Positions 44,351-55,313 of a DNA stretch of 64,000 nucleotides are shown in pieces. A program made the translations under genes and the position numbers. The notes beneath the pieces were generated by a model. The model worked only from the letters and a program-made list of their open reading frames with translations, was not told where the DNA came from and ran no database searches. The stretch is from Trogon surrucura (Eukaryota > Chordata > Aves > Trogoniformes > Trogonidae), in NCBI GenBank assembly GCA_020746105.1, contig CM036632.1:2480001-2544000 (forward strand), read 5' to 3'. How positions within the stretch are numbered: position 1 is the stretch's first letter; each line of letters opens with the position of its first letter.

Positions 44351-44536
44351 GTAGGTGATATAAAATGACAAATGCACCCATGTTTCCCTTTTTTCTCCCT
44401 CTTTTCCACTCTACTTCCTCGGTATTTAAGCAATACGGTCAATGTAGTTGATCTAAAATGACAAATGCACCGATGTTTCCTTTTTTCCTCCCACTTTTCC
44501 ACTCTGCTTCCTCGGTATTTAAGCCGTACGGTCTAT
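44351..44536. repeat. 93-bp tandem duplication, 2 copies
   Basis: 44351-44443 and 44444-44536 align without gaps with 10 differences in 93 bp (about 89% identity). Shared blocks include TAAAATGACAAATGCACC, CTTTTCCACTCT, and CTTCCTCGGTATTTAAGC followed by TACGGTC. The unit is not low complexity and is not a transposon I recognise. The right copy runs straight into the TA/TG microsatellite. Confidence 0.95.
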
Positions 44537-44605
44537 ATATACACATATGGAGGTATAGACATACGCAGATATGTATGTGTGTGTGTGTATATATATATAT
44601 GCACA
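44537..44605. repeat. TA/TG compound microsatellite
   Basis: ATATACACATATGG, then imperfect TA and CA units, then (TG)n(TA)n from 44572 to 44600. It directly follows the 93-bp duplication. Confidence 0.9.
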
Positions 44606-45019
44606 TGATGGATATATATCTTCCCCCATGCCTGAGCTGGGTCGCAGCTCTGTCGTCCTCCAAGTTCAAAATGCCGTGCCTTTTTTCCCAGGGGATTTGG
44701 CATTCCTCTCGGAGCCAGCGGGATGTTTTAGGCAGGGAGCCACAAATAATACGAAAAGCCAAGCCAGGACTGTGACTTTGTTTTTCGAGCTTTGCTTGTA
44801 GCTCATTGCCATGGAGGAGGCTTCCAACGCAGAGATGGGGCTGGGGTTTTCGGAGCTGGGCTCTTAATTTAATTTTTCCAGTACTCCAGCATTCCCAGTT
44901 CACCTGCCTGCGGTGCCGGGTTGAAAGCAAGGTTGTACCTCCCTTCCAGAGTGATTAGGAACAAGCTTCCCTAGAAACCTTCCGGGAACGTATTTAATTG
45001 GGCTCTAAACAATAAAATG

Positions 45020-45180
45020 GGAACTTCGTAGATTGTTATGCATATGTGACTTTATTTATTTTATTATTTCTTTTTGCTTTTATACCTTGTCAGCAGCTTG
45101 CAGCTATGGTAACAACACAAAGATGAAACAGAAACTTGATTAAATCAATAGATCAGACAAGCACCTAACATATCCTCTGC
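45020..45180. promoter_or_regulatory. Candidate element with SOX-POU composite site
   Basis: The block holds GATTGTTATGCATAT (45031-45045), a TTTATTTATTTTATTATT run, CTATGGTAAC (an RFX half-site, near 45106-45114) and CTTGATTAAATCAATAGATCAG. It has no repeats and no frame. The mixture resembles neural or pluripotency enhancers, but this is inferred from motifs alone. Confidence 0.35.
45031..45045 (+). promoter_or_regulatory. SOX-POU composite-like site
   Basis: GATTGTTATGCATAT matches 13 of 15 positions of the composite CATTGTTATGCAAAT, in which a SOX site abuts an octamer with no spacer. The ATGCATATG part also resembles a POU dimer site of the ATGCATATGCAT type. Confidence 0.4.
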
Positions 45181-46630
45181 TTCTTCACGCCCCAAACAGA
45201 AAAACTGCTGAAGAATGACATTGAGTTAGTGGGGTTTTTTTTCCCCCCTGGCAAATCATTTGGGATCGCTGTATTTATTTTTTCGACTCTTGCTTTTTCA
45301 TTTTTCCCCCTTTTTAGCAAAATTGGGCCTGTCAGTTAGATTGCTATGTTTTGCATACTTTCAGAGTCACGGGGCAGAGAAGAAAAATGAAATACAAGTT
45401 TGCTTTATTTTTCATCATTATTTTTTTTACCTTGGGAAACTAGATGGTCTTAAAACCTGATGTTTTCACAGAGCTCTCCTAGCGCCAGGAGAAGCACCTA
45501 GAGCTTGCTCCCGAGTCTTTTTGCAGGGACTTACTCCTTCAGCCCTCTGCTTCCCGTCCCCATGGCGCGTGTCAACAATTCCTGTCATCCTGAACCTCCC
45601 GTTTAATTTGTAAGAAACCTACTTTTAAGTGGAGCTGGAGTTTCCCAGGCTGCCGGGCGGATAAAGGGGGATGCGTGCGGCGAGGAGGGGAGCCCGGCGC
45701 GGTGTTCCTGGTGTGCAGGATGTGACCCGTGGGACTGATGGACAAAGCAAAGAGCTGGAGTTTGTGAACCCTTAACACGAGCACGTGTGTTGGTTGGTTG
45801 GTTTGAGTTTTTTAATTTGTTTTTTTTGCGGTGTGCAAACTGATTTTTCCTCGGCTTGATTGATTTCGTGGAGGAATTTGAACTGCCAAGGGTATGCGAG
45901 TGCAAAGAACCTGAGCAACCTGAGTGACAAAGGGTCTTGGATGAACGTAATTCCTGCTCTGCTTCTACTGGGAGACTAAGAAATGCCAAGAACCAGAGTT
46001 CCCACTTGGTAGAAGCAGACAGGATTGGGGCCCCAAATTGAAAGCACATTCTTAAATCGTGTTAATGGCCCTGGGATGCGGTTGCTCACTCAAGGGGGAG
46101 CAGCAACCTTCCCGTTGTCAGCCATGGGAAGGTTCCTTCTCCGGGCTGGGCTGGAGACAGTGTGTTCCTGTTTGGTAGAACCAGCTGGTAAAATCACAGC
46201 CAGTTCCCAACACTGCCTATTTACAAAGCTGCCGTCGGCAGATTTCACTCCTCCTTCTCCTGCTCTGCCTCCCAGGAGCAAACTCAGCTGCCATCTCCTC
46301 TTGGGCTGCTGCCTGCTCGACCGCAGGCGGGGAAATCCTCATCCCTCACGGGGCTGGGTGGAGAGGATCCCCTTGCTGACCCCTTGGCTGGTCCCGCGTT
46401 GCTGCCCTGAAGCTCTCGGGGTGAGGTGGCCTCGGTTTCTGTACCGTTGGGTGGCTGTTGAGATTCTGTGTTGTTTTTCCCATTGCTGTTCATCGAGAGC
46501 TTCCCTTTAGTCAGTTCCCAAACTGTGGATGCTCCCGTGCCCTCTCTCTGAGGCTGAAGTGAGCGTCCTACTTGCTCCTGGACACTTACACGTAGTTACA
46601 GACAATTTTGGCTATTCTGGATCCGTTTTA

Positions 46631-46922
46631 AAATCACAGAGCTGTAGAATTATTTGAGTCGAGAGGGACCTTCAAAGATCATGTAGTCCAAACCCACACT
46701 CTGGGAAGGAGCATCTTCCGCTAGATCAAGCTGCTCAAAGCCCTGTCCAGCCTGACCTTGAACACTCCCAGGGAGGGGGCATCCAACTTTCTGGGCAGCC
46801 TCTTCCAGTGTCTCGCCACCCTCACAGCGAAGAATTTCTTCCTAATATCTGATCTAAAGGTTTAAAACCATTACCCCTTGTCCTATCAGTACACGCCCCA
46901 GTGAAAAGCCTCTCTCCATCAT
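46631..46922 (-). mobile_element. CR1 fragment (antisense)
   Basis: Starts with AATCACAGAGCTGTAGAATT, continues with GAGAGGGACCTTCAAAGATC, CCTTGAACACTCCCAGGGAG, CACCACCCTCACAGCGAAG, AATTTCTTCCTAATATCTGA and AACCATTACCCCTTGTCCTA. Compared with the copy at 40311, it keeps the 5'-most block and lacks about a dozen bases (the TCTACCCTCTTT block) between ATCTAAA and GGTTTAAAACC. The 3' end is on the left, so the element is on minus. Noncoding. Confidence 0.94.
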
Positions 46923-49499
46923 CCACTGCAGTTACGTAGTCAGGATTTTGGAAGTGCTGCTCCTGTGGTACCCATGAGCAAAACTGCCTCCGATGATGCG
47001 ATTCCCTTGGCGGTGGCTGACATAAGGTTACGTCTCGCCTCTTTTGTGCATTTGGATTCTTGTGAAACATGGGTTTTAAAGTCTCAGCAAATGCGTTTGG
47101 GCAGTTGCTTTAAATAAGCAGGGATGATAAAACCTTGTCGGTGGAAAGGCCATCTGTTCCCCTTGCATTGTCTGAGGAGGGGAAGTGCAGCTCCTCTCCA
47201 CGCATCCTTTCCTCCCTCCAGCCTTCCTGGGGTCTTCAGCTCGGGCACTGGCAGCTGTCATAGGCTTTTTTCAAACCTTTTCTTGTAGTGTGCTTTTTCC
47301 AGCTCTTTGTGTGCCTCAAGTCCAGGTCTCCTTGGAGGAAAGGTCGCTCTCTCTGCTGCTGGCTGATGTGCCGGGAGCTCTTCGTCCCTTTGGATCTCTC
47401 GATCGTTTGACACCGCTCGTGTGTGTTTGTTCGGCCCAGACCAGGGGGACTCGTTAACCTTAATCAGGGAAGGCAAATGAAAGGCTGGGAAATAATCTTG
47501 TTGAAGCGTTTAGATTTAAAGATCTGACATTAGAGAGAGTAAATGTCAAATTGAGTTTAAACAACGGAATAACACTTGAAGGGCCAAATTTTTTCCTCTG
47601 GTGTGTGTGGCTGCAAATCCACTTACTTCCCGCAAAGCATCTGGCTGTATTTCTAAGCAAGCCCTGCGTTCCTCTTGGGAATTCCTGACGGTCGTGGCAA
47701 CCACCCACCGACCGACCTGGGGTGCTCCAGCCCCTCCAGCCGCGGGCTCTCAGCCGCCCACCGAGGACGCCAGCAGGAACTGCTGCCTCTCACGTCTCCC
47801 ACAGTGTTTTTTTCACTCTTCCTTATCCTATAATCTCCCTTCAATTTGCACAGCCCTCGTGTTTTCCCTGCTGTTTCCACCGTATCTTGATTTCTGTGTT
47901 GACTGGGTCCTGTCTGGTGCGTTTTCCACCCATCCCACCCACCAGGATCTCCCTGAGTGCTCCGGCTTCTCTGGTGATGTTTCCCACCTGCTTTTGCAAT
48001 TTGAGGATGAGCAGGGATGAACTGCAAACTGAAAACCCCCATTTCCAATCTATTCATGTCTCTCCTGAAGGGCTTTTCGTTCCCATGCAGATGCTGTGCT
48101 CAGGAAACGATGTTTAATCATCCCTTGATTGAACAGAAAAACAGCGAACGCGCTCACATTCGGGTTTTTCTCAGAAGCTGTTAGACAATTGATCAAATGA
48201 TGAGAAACCTCATTTGACTCCGCGGGAGCATGGTCTTCAGTTGGGAACTTATTTATGAGGTTGTGTAATGAAGATACATGACGCTTATGGTACCTGGAAT
48301 AAAAAAACAGAGCTTCTAATAGAGAATGCAGGAAGGTCGTGGTTGTATTGTTGCAAGCACCTGAAAAAATATCACGACCCTGACGTTGCCTTCGGGTGCT
48401 AGTGTTTGAGATGATTTCCAAACGCTTTCAACCAAATTTATTCTGTGTATCTGTACCCTCCAGAAGCCTGCAGAGCTCTAGGGAGGGTGATGGGGCCAGG
48501 AGCAGTGTGGAAGGAGCATTAATTAAAGAGCACTCATGAAGCAGTTGGCATTAAACATCACCGGAGCCGCCTTGCTGAAGGGTTGTGGTGATTGCAGAAC
48601 GCGGTTGCCGGAGGCTAAACACAAAGCATCTTGTCACAGCCTGGAGAAAAAGCGGGTGGATGTATGACTTGGTGGGATGGGTGGTGGGGGAGAACTTTCA
48701 TTACTGGGCGAGCAAAGTGACGTCCTTCCATCTCCCTGATGAACAAGTTCTCCTGGGCAGAGGTTGGGAGGAGAGAGCCGGTGCTGCTCACGGGGCTTTC
48801 CTTTGGGAGTTACTGGCTTGCTGTGGCCAACCCTTGTTGATGAACGGGAGAAAATTCCTGGGAACTCGTTAAGCAGGCGGCGGGGAAAGCTTGGGAGGGC
48901 TTGGTTAGGAGAGCTTGATAAAGTGTCGGCAGGGAATGTGTGAAAGGCGCAGACGTGTTGGGAAAACATTAATGTCACTGATAAAGAGGGAGGTTGTGTG
49001 TGTAGGTCAGAAGGATGAGCTTAACTGGACAAACTGGAGGTGCAGTAGGATGGTGTGTGACCGTCAGATAAAATAATAACCGTGTCAAAAAGGTGGGGCT
49101 GGACATGGTCCAAACTACAATTGATTTTCAGGTCTGTTTGTGCATTTGTTTATCAGAGGCAGAAGGTTTGTTTTTCCAAGGACTATATTTTCTGTTGGGA
49201 TTCCTTGAAGAGTTTCGGGGTGACTTAATTTTTCCACAGCCACTCCCACCCCAATGCAATCCCCGTTGGATTCTCCTTTGTCCGAAGTCAAGCACCCAGC
49301 TGGACGAGCAGCTCTGGCTGGTATCTATAGCCTTGCAGTAGGTCTCTTCTGCAGGCTGCTGAGGGGAGATGGTTCTTCTGTGACCCAGAATTGAAAATTT
49401 GGTTTGCATAAAGAGAAGACCACCATCGTCACAGCGGGCTGGTTCTGGTTAGCTCGCTGATCGCTTTGCAGCACCCTGCTCCCCAGCACTTCATTTCTC

Positions 49500-49600
49500 C
49501 GTGGCCACTTTCAGAATAACGTGTTATTTGCAAATAAATTGAGTTATTGACACTCACAAATTAGCTTCTGCAGGATTATAATTTGGGGTGACACAACGGC
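49500..49600. promoter_or_regulatory. AT-rich element with bZIP/POU-like palindrome
   Basis: Contains AGAATAACGTGTTATTTGC and TTATTTGCAAATAA (49524-49537), the latter a perfect 14-bp palindrome with overlapping octamer-like and C/EBP-like cores. ATTGAGTTATTGAC and CACAAATTAGC follow. Several 14-bp palindromes are expected by chance in 64 kb, so this is suggestive only. Confidence 0.25.
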
Positions 49601-52600
49601 AACGGGCTATCCTGCAGGAGCAGGGCTCACCTCCCTCGTGTGTTATCCCCCTCCTGTATTATCTTTCAGGGCTTTCCCCTGCCGCCGCTCCCCATCCTCC
49701 AGCCCTTCTCCAGGCAATTACTCAGCTGTTTCTCAGCTGTTCCTTGTAGCGTGTTGCTGTCAGGGATGAGAAGGCAGTACCGCTGCTCTGTGGGTAGAGG
49801 TATTATTTCTGGGATTTTTTTCCCTTTTTTTTTTTTGTTTTATGGCTGGGTTAAGCTGCCCTGAGCTGCTGGAACAGCTGTGGGTCGGGGACAGCCGAGT
49901 GCCGAGCGTAGCAGTGCCCGGGTCCGGAGGGAGCGGTGAGTTGAACGGCTCGAGATGGTGATTTATGTTTCATGAGCCTGACATTGCTCATGTTTGTAGG
50001 AGACTGAATCCCGAGCTTTGCAAAAGGAGGCTCTTCAGAGATGTGTAATTAGGAAAGGCCCGGTAAAACAGAACTGACCTCCTTAGGCTCAAGTCCTGAC
50101 AAATCCTCGTGCTCCCTGAGCAGTTGCAGCTTTTCACGCTGTGTTCAACCCCGGGCTGATGAATGAGGACCTGCTTCCCTTCCCTACCCATTTAATCTAC
50201 CAGGAAGCCCATGTGCAGTTACTGTTGGATTGGGTTTAACCTACTCTTTTTTTTTTTTGTTTTTTTCCCCATATCTGAGGGCATCCACGCCAACGGCCCG
50301 TTATTATCACTGCGTGTCACACCGTGCCCCTGCGGCTCCACGGCTCGATGCTTTTCTTTTACCTATGGAGACACAAACCTGGGTTACTCTGAGAGAGTTC
50401 TTGATATGGACCACAGGGTCTTCCAAAACCTGCAACCTCCTTACTCTCTGCGAGGGGGAACGGGGTGGGCAAAGCCACAGCACAAGAGGGATGCTCTGCC
50501 TCGGGAAGGAGATTGTCTCACTTTGGCATGTTTTGGAGCTGTTTTCCATGCGGGTTGGTTTCGGTTCGATTTGGAGGCGGTAAAGGCTCATTTAACTAGA
50601 GAAAGAGAAGCTGCAGCAATAATCGTTGTCATCTGGCTGCGTGTGAGGTTTTAATTAAATACCCGTCGTTGTTGCCATTAGTTGCTTTTACAAACCTGGC
50701 ACCTTTCATGCTGCTGAGCCCCTTTCACGTGCTGTCGGGAGGAGAAGCCTGATCAGGTCGGACCCGCTTGTTCTCCCCTGGCTTCTCTTGTTAGTTCGTC
50801 TTCCAAGGCTGCTGTCAGCACTTCTTAGAGACACAGAAGGTGCTTTCCCGTGTTTCTAGAGCTGGTGGGAGATTCAGGCAAAGGCACAAGCTCCTCTGCA
50901 TCTTCCAAGCCCTACATCCCGGCGCAGAGACCTCTCAGGGTGCCTCCCTGGGACCTCTGCCTGGTGATCTTGGCTGGCTGGGGCATGGGCAGGGGAGTGG
51001 TGCTGTGGGCACCTGGGAATGCAGAGGAGCTGCTGGGGAGGGCTCACCCTGGGTCTTCGTCCATCTCTTTGTGTTTTGAGGTTGTCTTTCTGCTCCAGTA
51101 CCCTTTGGGAAAGGAGGTGCCCAGACCTTCAAGGCACAAACCTCTCCTTTGGTCCTTTTGCATCCCCTCTCCTGAACGCTGTTGAGATGTAAACCCTCAA
51201 GAGCAAGACCCTGTGGCTCTGTGCCATCGTGTCCAGACCAAGATGGGGGATTAACACCCAAAACCTGACCCCAACCAATGTATCCGTGATGATCTAATGC
51301 CTTCAACAGCTCTGCGACCTAAGGAAACAACCGGGAAGCAATGTGTTAATAATTTTCTGCCGTTACCTCATCTTGCTTGCTGGATCCTTTTCAGCATTTC
51401 TCCTGACCTCAGAGTTATGCTCATTCATTCACAGTTTGGTGTGGCCCATCACAGCTCCCCGCCACCGCCCGCCTTTCTCCCAGGCTTGGTGGGAGACATT
51501 TCGGCAGGGAATTTTGTTTCCCAGCACCCCCGTTGAATTTCTTTTAAAGGAAAAAAAGTGATGCTGGGAGAAGGGAGGGGGGATGGCATCCTGAAAAAAA
51601 AATAATTCCTAATTTCAAAATAACAAATCAGTCTGGGGAAGAGGCATTGTGTTTGTGCACGTTTTCCTGAGCTGTGCAGAGGGAACTGCTCGACTTGGCT
51701 TCGCCTGCATTGCCTGTTTGTAGGGAAAAAAAGTGTGTGCGTGTGTGTGCAAGGTGATGACCCCAACCTGATGCCTCCACATGTTGATTTTCACAAGAGT
51801 GAGCTGTTATCTCACTGTTAGGTGCTGAGTTTGGGAAGTAAATGAAGCATATGTTGAGAGCTGAGAGCATGGAGGAAGCTGCTCACCCACCATTGTGGCG
51901 TTTGCTGCCCCTTATCTCTTGCCATGGCTTAGGGTGAGCGATGGGCTCATTTCTTGGAGAGGTAATCAGGGTTTTTCTGGAGGTTGTGTGGTGGGTTTGA
52001 CTTCTGTGGAGCATCTTCATGACCTGAGAGGTCCTTCCTTGTCCTATCATCCCCTCTATGCTTCAACCACCACTGGTGCTCCCCAACCAGTATTAGGAGA
52101 GAGCTGGAGCATCTGAACCCCAAGGAGAAGGAGCTCAGTAAAGCGGGACCTGCTCCCAAGGGCCAGCTCGCTGCTGTCACTTAGAGACACAGCTCATGTC
52201 ATCCACACTGTCCCCTCAACCCCACGTTCTTTTCCACATCCACAGCTGCCGTGAGAGGTGTCCTCACTCGAGGTTTTTCCAGTGCAGTGTTTTCATGCCG
52301 TGTTCAGTTTTTCTGAGCTGCTTCAGCCTATTGTTTTTCTTCTTTATTTGCATGAAAAGTGAGTGTTGGCTCCTTGAGGCACGCTGTGCCTCGGGGAACC
52401 CTTGGTCCCCTCCATCCCGGATGCCCCAGATAGCACAGAGTTGGTCACGGTGGTTTTCTTCTTGCAGAAATTTGCGGCTCAGAGGCGGGAAGTCAAGGGA
52501 GAGAGTATTTCGTGTTTTCAGGAAAGTAATGTTTGACTGCAAGAAACCTGAGCCCCCAAAACATCACGCAAAACCAGCTGAAGGTGGCTTTACTGTTTTA

Positions 52601-53819
52601 AATGGGAAATGGGACTCCTCTCTGAAGAGGGAACTCTTTGGGGATGTTTTTGTTTCGCTCACTTTTCCCTTGTTTGGATAAAAGCTCCTTCGGAAAATTT
52701 ATGACTTTTTGTTATAGTGGGAGCTGAGCTGCCAAAGGACAGTCCCCACATAACAGGGAAAGAGGGGAAATAAGGAGGCAAATAATGAAATATGTCTGTA
52801 TATCATACACCATAGGGCAGCCAGAAGAAGTCCATCCTGAAGACTGAGGCACACGTCTGGGCTGTGAATAGAATTGAGGTTTATGGCCCACAGGGGCGAC
52901 TGTAACCAAAATGCAGAGGGGTCCCTGCCTTGCCCCCTGTGCCAGGTTCTCTCTGGGCTGATATTACCAAAGGGGAAATAATTCCTCCGTCGCTGCTCCT
53001 GCTTTTCTGCCACTGAGCACAGTCAGATTCCCGGTGTCAGACACGGAGATTAACTGAAAGGCTGTTCTGGGCTTGTTTAGCAAAATGAAATTGTATCTCC
53101 TTCAGCCTTTAAGGAAAAATCGTGTCGCTAGTCAAGTGTAAAGAATTGTTGACCCTTGTTGCTGAGATAAGGGTATAATACCAGGCTTTTTTCTTCCCTC
53201 TTCTCCCTGCTTGGTAGAAGTTCAGAGTGTGCCTAAAGACACAAATCAAAGCCCATCACTTTTACCTTGAGTGAGACAATCCCATCAAGACCAGGAGGAC
53301 TCAGAAGGGCTGCTGGTTGGCGGGAGCTGGTGGGACCCCATCCCCACATCTCTGGCTCAGCGTGGAGCCCGGTGCTTGGGAGGAGGGTGGCTAAATCCCG
53401 GCGCCTGCGGTTTTCCGCCTGCCGGGTCCCGCTGCCATTCCAGAGCGTGGAAAGAATTCCCCGAGCCCGGCGGGAGCTGCTTTTATCTGAGCAGATACCG
53501 GGGCCCCTTTTGGAAACTCTGCTAGGGAGAGGAAGATAATATAATAAGAATGTGACAGCGAGAAGGAAAGGTAAAGCAATAAGAAAAGACAACGCCTGAC
53601 AGCCTGGGATGGAAAGAGATACTTACACGAGGAGATAATTCCTATCTTTATGCCCAGGGAGGTTTCTGTCCATTAGTCACTTCAACATTAATAAGAGTTG
53701 TGTGGCCAAGTCCTAAAGAGTGGTGTATTATGAAGAGTGCAGCCCACTGTAAAACATGTCATCCAGAGCGAGAGACTTGCCTCGCAGCTCTGTTATCCCA
53801 GAAATGTGGTGATAGAGAG

Positions 53820-53905
53820 AAATAAGGGCTGCAGCAGCTGCTCGGCTGTCGGCGCCACGCCGCTGCCCCGTGCTCTCTGCTCGCACCCCGGCCCGCCTCG
53901 CTGAC
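53820..53905. other. CpG-enriched patch
   Basis: A short C+G-rich stretch with CpG in GCTCGGCTGTCGGCG, CACGCCGCTGCCCCG and CCCGGCCCGCCTCGC. No exon or promoter element can be attached to it. Confidence 0.35.
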
Positions 53906-55299
53906 CTCAGTCCTGCTCCTGGCTACGTTTTGGAAGAAGCTACGGAACCCTCCGGCGTGACTGGAGAAGTGGGAATTTCAAATTCTTCACCCCAGAGTGA
54001 CTGGAGGACTTTGATACCATCGGTGGAGTAGGATGAAGACCTGCGCGCTGTTGGGCTCGCTTGTTCAAGCTCGATATCTCACGTAGCATCCATTGGCACG
54101 TCGTGAGCTGATGGCCTCTATCCATGTCCTACAGACCCTCTGCTGCACACATCCACAGGGCTTGTTAATTCCCTTCTAGCAGACAGCAGAAGACGAAAAA
54201 CAGGTTGTGCTCTAAGTGCTGGACTGCACTTTCCCATGCGTGCACGGTCAAGTGAGACACGAGGATATTTGGTGCCTCACTGTTCAGGGTTCCTGCTTGT
54301 ACCAGGAGCAGCGCCTCAACATCTACTATTGCCAAAATGCCTCTTGGAGAGAAACCTCACTGCTGCTCCGGCCTTTGGCTTGGGGGAACCTGCCCTTGAG
54401 GGCGTAGGGCAAGGTCTGAGCTCCACTGGCTCCAAACTGGCTTCCAGTGCCATTGGTGACGTCCCTGAATTAATAAGAGAGTTTTGAGTCCACGCTCTGT
54501 GTGGTTGCCAGCCTTGGAAGTTTTGCCAGCTCTGTTTTAATAGCGAAGCAGGTTGCAAAATTGTTCAGAGGAGAAAGCCCTGCAGGAAGGGGGGGCGATG
54601 GAGCTGTTTTGCGTTGCAGGGGCGGATGGATGATGAGCTTGAGTGGGGGTTGGCGGGGAGCTGGGACCCTCTAATGCAGCCCTTCCATCTTCGGGTCTCC
54701 CAGCGCTTCATGAGGGAAATGAATATCATGTCTTCCGTTTCATCCCAGGGAATAGAATTGAGCAGGAGACTTTAATGGCATGATTTGAGGGTACACGTTT
54801 GTGTCTGCTGCTTTTGAACGGACTCATCGATGGGGCCAAGGGGAGGAGATGGCAATTTGGGGGATGGGAGACAGCGGGTAAGCTGGGTTGAGATTTAAGA
54901 AATAAAACAAGGGTCTGCTGGTGAGTGGAAGAAGGATGATCCCTGATTCTTTGGGCTTGTTCTCGATGCTTTGGAGACAATAGCTCGTTCCTCGCCATGC
55001 GTGGGTGTAGCAAGACAACTGTCTGTTGAGTCGAACAACCAGAAAAGGCAAGCCAAGAGGGCGAGTCCAAGGCCGGCTGCTATCCAAGGCTGATGCCCAC
55101 CTCCTCCAGCAGTTTATGGTGCAAAGAGCCACCCGATTAGACTCGTGCAGGGCTCACCCGAGGGATGCTCGGCTGCCAGCGGCAGCCGTCGGCCACACAC
55201 CTTTGGGGGGCACCCAGCAGCCGCCTCACCTCGCCCACGTTCGCAGGTTGCCCTTTCCAATTTGGCAGCTGCCAGGTACTTTTTAAATGCTTCGGCAGT

Positions 55300-55313
55300 G
55301 TTCCCTTGGTAAC
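55300..55313. promoter_or_regulatory. X-box-like site GTTCCCTTGGTAAC
   Basis: Twelve of 14 to the X-box form GTTGCCATGGTAAC, inside a GTGTT...AACAC palindromic frame. Confidence 0.3.

Larger units (their letters stand above)
44606..46630. other. Unique noncoding sequence
   Basis: No gene. 44935-45260 is AT-rich and nearly frame-free and holds the SOX-POU-like composite at 45031. (GGTT)3 near 45788 and several T-rich runs are the only repeats. Frames up to 163 codons (44439-44930 minus, crossing the microsatellite; 46025-46510 +, 161 codons) have no domain. Confidence 0.6.
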
